Source of the DNA: GW2011-AR18 sp038046085
GTDB lineage: Archaea; Nanobdellota; Nanobdellia; SCGC-AAA011-G17; GW2011-AR18
Length of the DNA stretch: 36,799 nucleotides
Assembly (NCBI GenBank): GCA_038046085.1
Contig: JBBSWW010000018.1
Location: 1 to 36,799 of the forward strand
Direction of reading: 5' to 3'
Shown here: positions 7,439 through 16,139 of the stretch, one piece after another
How positions within the stretch are numbered: the stretch's first letter is position 1
Layout of the letters: each line of letters starts with the position of its first letter
Notes under the pieces: model-generated
Seen by the model: only the letters and a program-made list of their open reading frames with translations
Database searches by the model: none
What the model was told of the DNA's origin: nothing
Made by a program: the position numbers and the translations under genes

Positions 7439-8164
7439 TTATTCTTTCAATTCCATTCTTAGATATGTTGCAAAATATTCTGCTCCTGGATCACTGAATG
7501 TCTGTTTTGGCCACACAACTCTTTTCTTTAAATCTATATTGTTTGTATTCTTCAATGGTTCTGCAGACCTTATGTATATTCCACTTTTTTTATTATCATC
7601 TTGATGCATAAATGTTCCTGTAAAGTCTTCATAACAGCTTGTTGTTAATAGTGCATATGTTTTCCCCTGTTTTGATTTTATATGTTTTGGTGATATATAA
7701 TATGGTTTTCCTTCTATAAATAATTCTAAACAACAATATGGTATTCTTTTTATTTTTACAAACTCTGGAACTTTTCCAGGATCACTCTCATCTTCTGGAG
7801 GTACTTGTTCTATTATTCCATTTCTTAAAAATGATTCATAGATTCTATATCCCTCTAAGTATGAAACTTTTTCAAATCCTAGTGCTTTCAATACCATCCC
7901 CATTATTGGTGTACATTGATGGCAATGTCCTGTAAATTCTTTGAATTCTTCTTCATAGAATCCATTTTCTTTCATTATTGATATATACCCATAATTCCAT
8001 AATTCTTTTGCTACATTGAATACTGTTTCATGAGGATTATCTTTTTTTAGTTTCATGAATTCTTTTTTTATATTCTCAAAATTCAAGTTAGGGAATATAT
8101 CTTTCAGATTAACTTGTACTTCTCTATATTCTAAGTTTAATTTCTCATTATTTAGTTCAAACAT
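7439..8164 (-). CDS. Unknown Cys/His-motif protein, possibly transglutaminase-like fold
   Basis: The 241-residue product is predicted from ATG 8164, not from an in-frame TTG at 8179, because TTTAAA (8187-8192) lies 26 bp before the ATG. No signal peptide or membrane helix. A conspicuous G79-H-C81-H-Q-C84 sequence is followed by a helix ending A-L-G-F, resembling the nucleophile helix of transglutaminase-like proteases, where G-x-C heads a helix ending in alG(I/F). A later strand pair C-C-L-E-L-F-I-E-G-K-P-Y-Y-I-S-P (144-159) is placed like the H-x-W...D-P part of that fold, but the His and Asp are not in the expected positions. Enzyme activity is therefore uncertain; metal binding through Cys/His is an alternative. 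Confidence 0.6.
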   Translation of the reverse strand: MFELNNEKLNLEYREVQVNLKDIFPNLNFENIKKEFMKLKKDNPHETVFNVAKELWNYGYISIMKENGFYEEEFKEFTGHCHQCTPIMGMVLKALGFEKVSYLEGYRIYESFLRNGIIEQVPPEDESDPGKVPEFVKIKRIPYCCLELFIEGKPYYISPKHIKSKQGKTYALLTTSCYEDFTGTFMHQDDNKKSGIYIRSAEPLKNTNNIDLKKRVVWPKQTFSDPGAEYFATYLRMELKE

Positions 8165-8186
8165 TTGATTTTGTAGCAATAGAATG

Positions 8187-8223
8187 TTTAAAAGGATTAT
8201 GATAATTAAAAAGTTATTTAAAT
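8187..8223. promoter_or_regulatory. Divergent leaderless promoters
   Basis: Two separate TATA elements lie in the 80-bp gap: TTTAAA (8187-8192), 25-26 bp from the minus-strand ATG at 8164, and TTATTTAAAT (8214-8223), 26 bp from the plus-strand ATG at 8245. Each gene thus has its own element, unlike the shared one at 24585-24594. Confidence 0.55.
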
Positions 8224-8244
8224 GAGGTTATTGTTAAAAATTTT

Positions 8245-9438
8245 ATGAAGAGATTAAAAATTTTATTATTAGTTTTTGAATTCCCGCCATACCCTTTTGC
8301 AGGTACTGGTATGTATGCTTTTAATCTTGCTAATTATCTTGCCAAAAATCATGATGTTACTATAATAATGCCAAATCATCCTGGTTCTACTAAGGAAGTC
8401 ATTGATAAGAATATTAAATTTATAAAGATAGATTCTATGACAACTTCTAAAGCTGCAAAAGTTAACAGAAGTTTTATTGATAAGAAGACTTTATTTTCTT
8501 TAGGTGCCAGGAAATTACTTAAAAAAATTAATCTTAAAGAATATGATATCTTCCATTCATTGACTGAGAGAGATGGTGCTCTTCTGGATTATAAATACAT
8601 GAATAAGTTTGTAAAAACTATAATCTCTGTTAATGATTATTATATTATTGGTGCTCCTTGGAATCCTTTCAAGTTTTATTTCACTATGGATTTTCCCATA
8701 AGATATATCCATCATAATATTATGAAATTGTTTTACTTTAAGGCTTTAAGGAATTGCAATAATATTGTTCCTAACACAGATTATGTTAAAAACGTTTTAG
8801 CAGGTGGAGGTATTGATCCTTCTAAGATGATTGTTGTCAATCGTGGTGTTAATCTTAAAAGATGTTTATTTGAAATTGATGATAATAAATACAAATCTCA
8901 TAAAGTTTTATTCATTGGTCCTAATGCTGAAAGAAAAGGAGCATTTTATGTTCTTGCTTCTATTCCTAAAGTATTAGAAAAATTCCATGATGCAAGATTC
9001 ACTATTGTAGGTAGTAGTTCTTTCCTTTACAAAAGAAAGATGAGAAATTTCATCAAGAAAAATAACTTATCTAATAAAATTGAACTTTTTGATCAGTTGC
9101 CTTATGAAGAAGTTTTACAGCGTCACAAGGATGCAAATGTTTTTGTAATGCCATCTTTGATGGAAGCTTTTGGTCAGGTTTATCTTGAAGCTTTAGCAAC
9201 TAAGACTCCTGCTATTGGTACGAGAGTTGGTGGTGTTCCTGATATTATTACTCCAGATGTTGGATATTTAGTTCCTCCAAGGAATTCAGATGAGATATCT
9301 AAACATATTATTGAATTATTTTCAGATCCTAAAAAAGCAAAGAAGATGGGTGAAGCTGGAAGAAATAGAGTTAAGAAAAAGTTCTCTATAGAAAAGATGG
9401 TTAAGGAAACAGAAGATGTTTACAAGAGTTTGATTTAA
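8245..9438 (+). CDS. GT4-family glycosyltransferase (GT-B fold)
   Basis: 397 residues with the two-Rossmann GT-B layout. The N-terminal half starts K-I-L-L-L-V-F-E-F-P-P-Y-P-F-A-G-T-G, the glycine-rich acceptor loop. The linker P-N-T-D-Y-V leads into the donor domain with V-L-F-I-G-P-N-A-E-R-K-G. The EX7E catalytic/donor-binding motif is present as E307 and E315 in MEAFGQVYLEAL, followed by G-V-P-D-I-I. It probably transfers a nucleotide-activated sugar to a lipid or glycan on the cytoplasmic face. Acceptor and sugar cannot be read from sequence. A TATA element 26 bp before the ATG indicates a leaderless transcript; the next plus-strand gene has its own promoter. Confidence 0.9.
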   Translation: MKRLKILLLVFEFPPYPFAGTGMYAFNLANYLAKNHDVTIIMPNHPGSTKEVIDKNIKFIKIDSMTTSKAAKVNRSFIDKKTLFSLGARKLLKKINLKEYDIFHSLTERDGALLDYKYMNKFVKTIISVNDYYIIGAPWNPFKFYFTMDFPIRYIHHNIMKLFYFKALRNCNNIVPNTDYVKNVLAGGGIDPSKMIVVNRGVNLKRCLFEIDDNKYKSHKVLFIGPNAERKGAFYVLASIPKVLEKFHDARFTIVGSSSFLYKRKMRNFIKKNNLSNKIELFDQLPYEEVLQRHKDANVFVMPSLMEAFGQVYLEALATKTPAIGTRVGGVPDIITPDVGYLVPPRNSDEISKHIIELFSDPKKAKKMGEAGRNRVKKKFSIEKMVKETEDVYKSLI

Positions 9439-9489
9439 ATATAATTTATTAAAGAAAACTTTATATACAATCTTATAATTTTACTTACT

Positions 9490-10947
9490 ATGAGAATATT
9501 GATTATTTATCCTAATATTGTTGAAACACCTAAAGATATTTCCTTAGGCTTAGCAGCTGTTAGTGCTTGTCTTAAAGAAGACGGTCATAAAGTTGAACTA
9601 GTTGATACTACTTTTGGTATATCTGATGAAGAGATTATGACTCAGGTTAAAAAGTTTAATCCTGAATTAGTTTGTTCTTCTATGGCTACTAATGAATTCA
9701 AATACGCTACTCACATTATTGATATGATTAGGGAATTTAATCCTAAAGTTCCAGTTTTAGTTGGGGGTTATCATCCTACTATGGTTCCTCATGAAGTTCT
9801 TAATTTGAAAAATGTTGATATGGTTTGTGTTGGTGAGGGTGATATGCCTATTAAGGATGTTGCTAATATGTTAGCTAAAAAAGAATACAGAACTGATATT
9901 ATGAATATTTGGTTCAAGACTCCTGAAGGTAAGATTATTAGTAATCCTCAACGTCAGTTGCCTAATCTTGATGAACTTCCTATTCCTGATAGAAGTCTTT
10001 TTGATTATCAAAGATATATTGATTGGCATAATGGTACAGCAACTGTTATTTCTACAAGAGGTTGTCCTTACCCTTGCACTTATTGTATTAATAGGACTCA
10101 GAAAGAAATTTACAAAGGTAAAGGTGCTTTCGTTAGATACAAATCAGTTGATAAGATTTTATCAGAAATTAAAGAGATTGTTACTGAGTACAAAGTTAAA
10201 GAGATTGGTTTCAATGATGATACTTTTACTCTAAATGCTGTTCGTGTTCGTGATTTCTGTAATAAATATCCTCAGGTTGTTGGTAATGTTCCTTTCTACG
10301 TTAACGCTCGTGTTAATGCAGTTTCTAGAGAGACTTTTATTCTTTTAGGTAAAGCTGGTTGTAAAAGAGTTAACATGGGTGTTGAATGTGGTGATCCTAA
10401 AATTAGAAATGAAATTCTTGAAAGAGACATGACTGATGAACAGATTATTCAAACTTTCAACTGGGCTCGTGATGCTGGTATTGAGACTTATGCTTTCAAC
10501 ATGATTGGTCTTCCTTACGAAACTAAAGAATCAATTCAGAAAACTATCGATCTTAACAGAAAAATTAATCCTGATTATTTAGGTTGTTCTATTTTCACAG
10601 CTTTACCAGGAACTCCTTTATATGAATTATGTAAAAAGAATGGTTGGCTTGCTCCTGAATATTCTACTTCCTATTTCCAGGATAGTAATATGATTCATCC
10701 TAATTTTACTGTTGATGAATTAAAAGTCTTTAGAGATAATTTCGGTTTCGAAGTCTATAAAGGAATCAGACCTATGCGTGCTTATATTGATAAGTTTGAT
10801 AAGACTTTAATAAAATTCTCACCTTATGTTAAGACTAGATCTATTTTATTGAGATTTGGTGCTAAGCATGTTATGAATAAGAAATGGGAAAAAAGAAGAT
10901 CTAAGATTGACTTCGATAAATCTTTAGAGAACATTAATATTGCTTAA
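9490..10947 (+). CDS. B12-binding-domain radical SAM protein
   Basis: 485 residues. The N-terminal cobalamin-binding-type Rossmann domain (about 1-135) has M-R-I-L-I-I-Y-P, L-V-G-G-Y-H-P-T and V-G-E-G-D. The radical SAM barrel follows with the cluster motif C192-P-Y-P-C196-T-Y-C199 preceded by S-T-R-G. Downstream G-V-E-C-G-D and the G-L-P-Y-E-T segment are typical of the BchE/methylthiotransferase-like class. These enzymes methylate, cyclise or couple unreactive carbons; known archaeal members include GDGT ring synthase, but the substrate here is not predictable. The cobalamin-ligating His of the DxHxxG motif is not evident, so B12 binding itself is unproven. TATATAC-type promoter (9461-9468) 25.5 bp upstream, leaderless. 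Confidence 0.88.
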   Translation: MRILIIYPNIVETPKDISLGLAAVSACLKEDGHKVELVDTTFGISDEEIMTQVKKFNPELVCSSMATNEFKYATHIIDMIREFNPKVPVLVGGYHPTMVPHEVLNLKNVDMVCVGEGDMPIKDVANMLAKKEYRTDIMNIWFKTPEGKIISNPQRQLPNLDELPIPDRSLFDYQRYIDWHNGTATVISTRGCPYPCTYCINRTQKEIYKGKGAFVRYKSVDKILSEIKEIVTEYKVKEIGFNDDTFTLNAVRVRDFCNKYPQVVGNVPFYVNARVNAVSRETFILLGKAGCKRVNMGVECGDPKIRNEILERDMTDEQIIQTFNWARDAGIETYAFNMIGLPYETKESIQKTIDLNRKINPDYLGCSIFTALPGTPLYELCKKNGWLAPEYSTSYFQDSNMIHPNFTVDELKVFRDNFGFEVYKGIRPMRAYIDKFDKTLIKFSPYVKTRSILLRFGAKHVMNKKWEKRRSKIDFDKSLENINIA

Positions 10948-11000
10948 TTTAGATATAATGATAATTCATACTATTTTTTTCATAATTATTTTATTAATTT

Positions 11001-12131
11001 TCATCTATAATATTTCTTTGAATTAGTTTGAGGAAAAGAAGTTGGGCATTGGCCTTGTCCACTAGCTAATTCAATTGTTTTACCATCAATTAAATTAAGA
11101 TATGCCCAATCATTGTTAAATCCTTTATAACAAACTGATTCACCAATTCCAATATCTCTTGGAACTTTTTCTGGTGTATTATCTGTTATTCTTAATAGTG
11201 TTCCTTCGCTATCTGTTTTAACCACTACATCAACAGCACTCATAGTTTCCCCTATTAACATGAATTCTCCTTTAGTATCTGTGGATTGTTCGTTTAGAAA
11301 CCATCCTCCTGAAATTGTGTTTTCAACATCATGTGAAGGGTTTCCGCAGTTTTTTGCTTTTTTAAAACCATCATTATAGATTACTCCTATTTTTTGATAA
11401 TATTTTTCTTTTAAATCTTGAGTATATAAGTCATATGGACAAACTGAATAAAGAGATTGTTCCCATTTCCATCTTTCTGGATTAATGTAATAAGCTTTTT
11501 TTGTTTGATCTATTACTAAGAAATCAAAAGTCCTTGCTTGAGGAGTGCCATCAGTATAACCTAAAAGAGTTCCGACTTTTATTGGAATTGCTAAATTGTC
11601 ATTTGTAGCTGTTGATCTTGATGGCTCTGCTGGAGCATGTTTTTTTATTTCTTCTGATACAGAATCCAAATGATCAAAAAGAAAAATTATGCCGCATTTA
11701 GTATCAAATTTTAATCCATATTCTCCATGATCTGCTTCAGGTCCACGATATGCATAGATTATTGAAACTAAAGTAGCATCCATAGGAGCATAGACTGGTA
11801 CACTTTCACCTTTTTTTACATTAATATAACTTCTGCCACGCGATGCTCCACTTATTGAACCTATAGGTTGAAATGCATCAATTTTTGAAAAGTCTGTGAA
11901 TTCATAATTAAAAATTGGTGGACAGTTTGTTTTTTCTTCTCTAATTCTTAAATTTTGAGGAGGGTTTATTTGTTCTTCTATATTTTTTACATTCTGAGGC
12001 TCTATTTGTTTTTCTTGTATTATTTGTTTATTTAACTCATTTTGTCCAGAAGTTGTAGTTGTTTTAGTACCAAAAGTACATGCTGATAATAAGAATAAAG
12101 AAATTAATAATATTGATAATATTTTTTTCAT
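11001..12131 (-). CDS. Lipoprotein with M23 peptidase-like domain
   Basis: 376 residues starting with a lipoprotein signal (LLSAC, Cys18 the modified residue), then a Q/N/E-rich linker (about 25-65). The central region (about 85-215) resembles the lysostaphin/duplicated-hybrid-motif fold: V-P-V-Y-A-P-M-D-A-T-L, then L-F-D-H-L, then V-G-T-L-L-G-Y-T-D-G-T. The metal ligands of M23 enzymes are largely missing: the usual first His/Asp pair is absent and the H-x-H is F-D-F-L. It is therefore probably a non-catalytic binding domain. The C-terminal part (about 235-376) is Cys-containing and unassigned. A GGTGA lies 1-2 nt before the ATG and a TATA box (12163-12170) predicts a leader of about 9 nt. 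Confidence 0.65.
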   Translation of the reverse strand: MKKILSILLISLFLLSACTFGTKTTTTSGQNELNKQIIQEKQIEPQNVKNIEEQINPPQNLRIREEKTNCPPIFNYEFTDFSKIDAFQPIGSISGASRGRSYINVKKGESVPVYAPMDATLVSIIYAYRGPEADHGEYGLKFDTKCGIIFLFDHLDSVSEEIKKHAPAEPSRSTATNDNLAIPIKVGTLLGYTDGTPQARTFDFLVIDQTKKAYYINPERWKWEQSLYSVCPYDLYTQDLKEKYYQKIGVIYNDGFKKAKNCGNPSHDVENTISGGWFLNEQSTDTKGEFMLIGETMSAVDVVVKTDSEGTLLRITDNTPEKVPRDIGIGESVCYKGFNNDWAYLNLIDGKTIELASGQGQCPTSFPQTNSKKYYR

Positions 12132-12351
12132 TTCACCACTTTATTTTAATAATATCTGAATGTTTATAAAATCTTCTAATTTATATGACCAAAGAGAGAA
12201 TCGAAATCCAACTACCATGTACAAGAATATAAAATAATAACAATTAGAGTAAAAAACTTAGCTACAGAATAAGAACAAATTATAAAGTTTTCGAGTAGAA
12301 ATAAGATTTTTTCATCACAACTTTTATAAATATACTTATAATATTTTATCT
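12132..12351. other. Intergenic region with divergent promoters
   Basis: This 220-bp gap carries a minus-strand TTTATAAA (12163-12170) for the lipoprotein and a plus-strand TTTATAAA (12323-12330) 25.5 bp before the SPASM gene. The intervening 150 bp is A-rich; I see no ORF, tRNA or clear repeat in it. Confidence 0.5.
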
Positions 12352-13557
12352 ATGCCACCATTATCAACTATTCCTAAATTTATTGGTTACTTTTTAGCTA
12401 ATAGGAATATCATTAAAAAAACTCCTAAACCTTATCAAATTACTTTCTCAGTTACAACTGCTTGTCAGTCTTTATGTAAATCTTGTAATATTGGTTTAGA
12501 GTATCAAAAAAATCCAGCTTCAGCTAAAGATGATCTTACTTTAGAAGAAATTGAGAAGATGTTCAAGAGTATTGGTCCTGTTTATTTCTTTAATATTAGT
12601 GGAGGAGAACCATATTTAAGATCAGATCTTCCTCAGATCGTTGAGTTAGCTTGTAAATATCTTAAACCTAGAGTTATTCACACTCCAACTAATGCTCTAG
12701 CTCCTGGTATTATTGAAAGAAAAACTAGAGAGATTATGGAAATAATAAAAAAGTATGACCCAACTGTCCCTTACACTATCAAGCCTTCTTTTGATGGTTA
12801 TGGCACTAAGCATGATGAACTTAGAGGTGTTAAAGGTAATTTTGATAAATTGAATGATACTTATAAAAGATTAAAAATTTTACAGAAAGATTTCCCTAAC
12901 TTACATGTTGGTTTAGGTACTGTTATTTCTAAAAATAATTTAGACGTAATTAAAGAAACAGTTGATTATGCTTTAAGTCTAGAACCTGATACTTATATTA
13001 ATGAAGTTGCTGAAGAGAGAAGTGAGATGTTTAATACTTCTTCAATTACTCCTTCTGCTGAGGAATATAAGAAAGCTACTGATTATTTTTCTCAGGAAGT
13101 TTCTAAAAAGATTAAGAACAAATCAGGGTTATCAAGAATTACTCAGGCTTTCAGGTTAGTTTATTATGATCTTACTGTTGATATTCTTAAGACTAAATCT
13201 CAAGTTATTCCTTGTTATGCTAGTACTATCTCTGCTCATATTAATGCTAAAGGTCAGGTCTGGGCTTGTTCTATTCTAGCTTATGATAAGCCTATGGGTG
13301 ATATTAGAAAAGCTGGTTATGATTTCTATAAAGTTTGGTATTCTGATCAGGCTGAAAAAGTTAGAAAATCTATTAGGAATAGAGAATGTGCCTGTCCTAT
13401 GGCTAATGCTGCTTATTATAACATGATGCTTCACCCTCCTTCTGTCTTTAAAGCTGTTAAATATTTCTTATTCCCTAATTCTTATAAGAGAACTAATTCT
13501 TTAGTAAATTCTAAAATTGAAGATAAGAAAATTGATATTGCTATTGAAGCTGATTAA
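12352..13557 (+). CDS. Radical SAM protein with SPASM-like C-terminal domain
   Basis: 401 residues. The radical SAM cluster motif is C38-Q-S-L-C42-K-S-C45 in the first strand-loop, followed by the I-S-G-G-E-P-Y-L-R SAM-contact motif. The C-terminal region contains C-Y-A-S, W-A-C-S and R-E-C-A-C-P, a cysteine set consistent with an auxiliary Fe-S (SPASM/twitch) domain, with G-Q-V-W-A-C as in peptide- or lipid-modifying family members. No RiPP precursor is visible next to it. Substrate unknown; lipid or cell-surface modification would suit the neighbouring glycosyltransferases (inference). A TATA box 25.5 bp upstream marks a leaderless start. The gene's stop overlaps the convergent GT2 gene's stop by 3 bp. 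Confidence 0.85.
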   Translation: MPPLSTIPKFIGYFLANRNIIKKTPKPYQITFSVTTACQSLCKSCNIGLEYQKNPASAKDDLTLEEIEKMFKSIGPVYFFNISGGEPYLRSDLPQIVELACKYLKPRVIHTPTNALAPGIIERKTREIMEIIKKYDPTVPYTIKPSFDGYGTKHDELRGVKGNFDKLNDTYKRLKILQKDFPNLHVGLGTVISKNNLDVIKETVDYALSLEPDTYINEVAEERSEMFNTSSITPSAEEYKKATDYFSQEVSKKIKNKSGLSRITQAFRLVYYDLTVDILKTKSQVIPCYASTISAHINAKGQVWACSILAYDKPMGDIRKAGYDFYKVWYSDQAEKVRKSIRNRECACPMANAAYYNMMLHPPSVFKAVKYFLFPNSYKRTNSLVNSKIEDKKIDIAIEAD

Positions 13558-14438
13558 GCTTTTTTCATATCAGCTAAGAATCCAAATATGATTATCTGTA
13601 CTCCTATTACAATTAATAACATGCTTAATATGGTTGAAGGTAAATGCCCTATCTTTCCTTCTTTCAAGAATAATATAAGTAACCATATTCCTATTGCTAT
13701 TCCTATTGTGAATATTGCAAAACCAATTTTACCAAAGAATGTCAATGGATCATAATCCCTATAGATCCTTATGATATTTATCCATGCTTTTATTGCATAT
13801 TGTAATGGTCCTTTGAATAACTTGCTTTTTCTTGTCTTTTTAGCTTCAATGCTTACCTCAGTTATCCTGAATCCCTGTCTTGCTGCTTTTATTATCTGTT
13901 CCTGTGTATATGTAAAAGTATTTATGAATTTTATTTCTTTAGCCACTTCTGACGTAAAGACTCTAAATCCTGTTGTTGAATCTGTTATATTTGTCCTTGT
14001 TAATTTGCTTATTACTTTTGAGAATATTACATTTCCTAATAATTTTGTATACTGGTTTTTATAGCTTATTTTATCTTTGAACCTGCTTCCTAATACTAAG
14101 TCATATCCTTCCTCTATTTTCTTTATCATTAGTGGTATTGCTTTTGAATCATATTGTCCATCAGCATCTGTATGGACTATTATGTCAGCTCCTTTTTTTA
14201 TGCAATTATCAATCTCTGTCTGGAATGCTGCTATAAGTCCTCTGTTTCTCTTATGTGAGATTACATCAGCTCCATGTTTTTTTGCTATCTCCATTGTCTT
14301 ATCTGTGCTTCCGTCATCAACAACCTGTAAGGAATATTTATATTTTGTATTCAGCATAGAATTTTTTATCTCTTCTAGTGTTGTTCCTATTGTCTGCTCT
14401 TCATTATATGCAGGTATTGTTATTATTATTTTTTTCAT
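13554..14438 (-). CDS. GT2 polyprenyl-phosphate glycosyltransferase (DPM1/GtrB-like)
   Basis: 294 residues. The GT-A domain begins I-I-I-T-I-P-A-Y-N-E-E and has V-V-D-D-G-S-T-D and the metal-binding D91-A-D93-G-Q-Y-D, the signature of dolichyl-phosphate mannose/glucose synthases. The fingerprint G-S-R-F-K and T-G-F-R-V-F follow. Two C-terminal membrane helices (about 232-256 and 266-288) anchor it, as in GtrB. It should transfer a sugar from a nucleotide donor to dolichyl phosphate on the cytoplasmic face, providing the donor for the GT-C enzyme encoded just upstream, with which it has a 4-bp ATGA overlap. The precise sugar is unknown. Confidence 0.92.
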   Translation of the reverse strand: MKKIIITIPAYNEEQTIGTTLEEIKNSMLNTKYKYSLQVVDDGSTDKTMEIAKKHGADVISHKRNRGLIAAFQTEIDNCIKKGADIIVHTDADGQYDSKAIPLMIKKIEEGYDLVLGSRFKDKISYKNQYTKLLGNVIFSKVISKLTRTNITDSTTGFRVFTSEVAKEIKFINTFTYTQEQIIKAARQGFRITEVSIEAKKTRKSKLFKGPLQYAIKAWINIIRIYRDYDPLTFFGKIGFAIFTIGIAIGIWLLILFLKEGKIGHLPSTILSMLLIVIGVQIIIFGFLADMKKA

Positions 14439-16105
14439 CGTGATTCGTAAAAGAAAAGTTTTCCTTTTATATCCTTTATGATTTTATTATCTAACTTCTT
14501 TGTACTTAATATATAGTCATAATTTCCAGCATTTTCTATATTATCTATTGTTATATCAGAATTTATCCAGAATCCTATTATTGAATTTTTCTTTGATTTC
14601 TCACATAATACTAAATAATCATCTTTTGATATTCTTTCATTGCAATCATCAATATCAAACATTATTTTTCCATTATAATTATGCCCTATATATCTACTTA
14701 GTTGCATCTGTTCGCTGTTATTCCAGTCATATGATACTTTTGCTGTTGCACTGAAAGCAAATATCGTGCTTAATATAAGGAATATTGTAGTAAATAATGT
14801 AGCTCTTTTTTTGAAATATTCAATATTGTATAATAATCCAAATATCAAGAACATTATTGCAAAGAATATGAATATAGTCCATGAAAAAGTTTCCTGTCCT
14901 ATTCCATATAATGAATGCAGAGCATAATTCATTCCTCCGAATAATGTTAATGATTGGTTATTAAAGGGTAATAATGGTGCTATGATTAATTGTGTTCCTA
15001 TTAATAATATTGCACTGAATATTAGGCTTATTTTTAAGAAAAGTTTTTTGCTTATATCAAGTTTTTTATATGCTATGAATCCGTTTAATAATATTAATAA
15101 TATCGCAGGATCAAGATATCTTCCTATTGGTCTTCTTGTAAATAATTTGAATGGCGTATCATAAAATATTCTTAAAGATGCTGATTCATTTGCTCCGCAT
15201 ATTATCAAAAATAAGATTATTATTGAGGATATAAAAAGTAAAAGTTTATAGTTTTGGTCCTCTATTTTATAGCTTAATGCATAATATATTGGAAATATAA
15301 CTCCTGTTGATAATATGAGATAAGCGAAATAAATGATAAACCAGTTTATGAATGGTAATAATATTGTTCCGCTGCTTGTTACATCTGTGATTACAGTGCT
15401 GTATTGTCCTAATAATCCTTTTATTGTGAAACCATAATTAATACCATTTCTGATAAACCATGGAAGTATTATTATCAATGATGATATATAGTGTATTATT
15501 ACATTTTTGATCATTGATTTTTTCCTGAAGAATAGATATGTAATGAAGAATGTTGGTACTATGAATCCTGAGATTATTCTTGTCAAAAAAAGCAATCCTA
15601 GGAAAACGCCGCTTATAATACTATTTTTTTTGTTCTCTTTTGTGAATGATTCATAAAGGAAATAGATGTATAATACAAATAATGGGTAGAATAGGTTTTC
15701 TGCCATTAAGTAAAAATTCGTATTGAACATTATTGGTGTTATCATTAATATTGATGTTATTATTATAGAATCTTTTTTCTCTAGGAATTTTCTTGCAAGG
15801 AAATATATTGGTATTGCTGTAAAGCTTAAGATTAGTATATTTAATAATTTCATGAAGAAATATACAATGTTCATGTTATGGAATACATAAGTTAAGGATA
15901 AGACCATAGGATATAATGGCATTGGTGTATTCACAAGGATATTATGTACTGAATATTCCTGGTTATGATATATAGACCATCCAAGTTTTGCATATCCGTA
16001 TTCATCACCAAATATGCTTGGACTCGCTATGAATAATGAAAGTAATAACTTTATTATTACAAGTATTGCATATAATATTAAGACTTTTTTTAATTCCTTA
16101 TCCAT
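14435..16105 (-). CDS. GT-C (GT39/ArnT-like) membrane glycosyltransferase
   Basis: 556 residues with about a dozen hydrophobic segments. The first extracytoplasmic loop carries the acidic catalytic motif F-G-D34-E35-Y-G-Y-A typical of dolichyl-phosphate-sugar-dependent enzymes such as ArnT and PMT, followed by P-L-Y-P. A soluble tail (about 480-556) has two cysteines. It should use a polyprenyl-phosphate sugar outside the membrane, fed by the coupled GT2 enzyme, to extend a lipid-linked or protein-linked glycan. It lies 34 bp after AglB and overlaps the GT2 gene by ATGA, so it belongs to a glycosylation operon. There is no clear SD before its ATG. Confidence 0.85.
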   Translation of the reverse strand: MDKELKKVLILYAILVIIKLLLSLFIASPSIFGDEYGYAKLGWSIYHNQEYSVHNILVNTPMPLYPMVLSLTYVFHNMNIVYFFMKLLNILILSFTAIPIYFLARKFLEKKDSIIITSILMITPIMFNTNFYLMAENLFYPLFVLYIYFLYESFTKENKKNSIISGVFLGLLFLTRIISGFIVPTFFITYLFFRKKSMIKNVIIHYISSLIIILPWFIRNGINYGFTIKGLLGQYSTVITDVTSSGTILLPFINWFIIYFAYLILSTGVIFPIYYALSYKIEDQNYKLLLFISSIIILFLIICGANESASLRIFYDTPFKLFTRRPIGRYLDPAILLILLNGFIAYKKLDISKKLFLKISLIFSAILLIGTQLIIAPLLPFNNQSLTLFGGMNYALHSLYGIGQETFSWTIFIFFAIMFLIFGLLYNIEYFKKRATLFTTIFLILSTIFAFSATAKVSYDWNNSEQMQLSRYIGHNYNGKIMFDIDDCNERISKDDYLVLCEKSKKNSIIGFWINSDITIDNIENAGNYDYILSTKKLDNKIIKDIKGKLFFYESR

Positions 16106-16139
16106 AGGATTTTAATTATATAAAGGATTAAAATACTTT

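Noticed and set aside
12180..12320. Possible tRNA or small RNA in the lipoprotein-SPASM gap
   Set aside because: A T-loop-like stretch has no matching stem, and no other structure was found.
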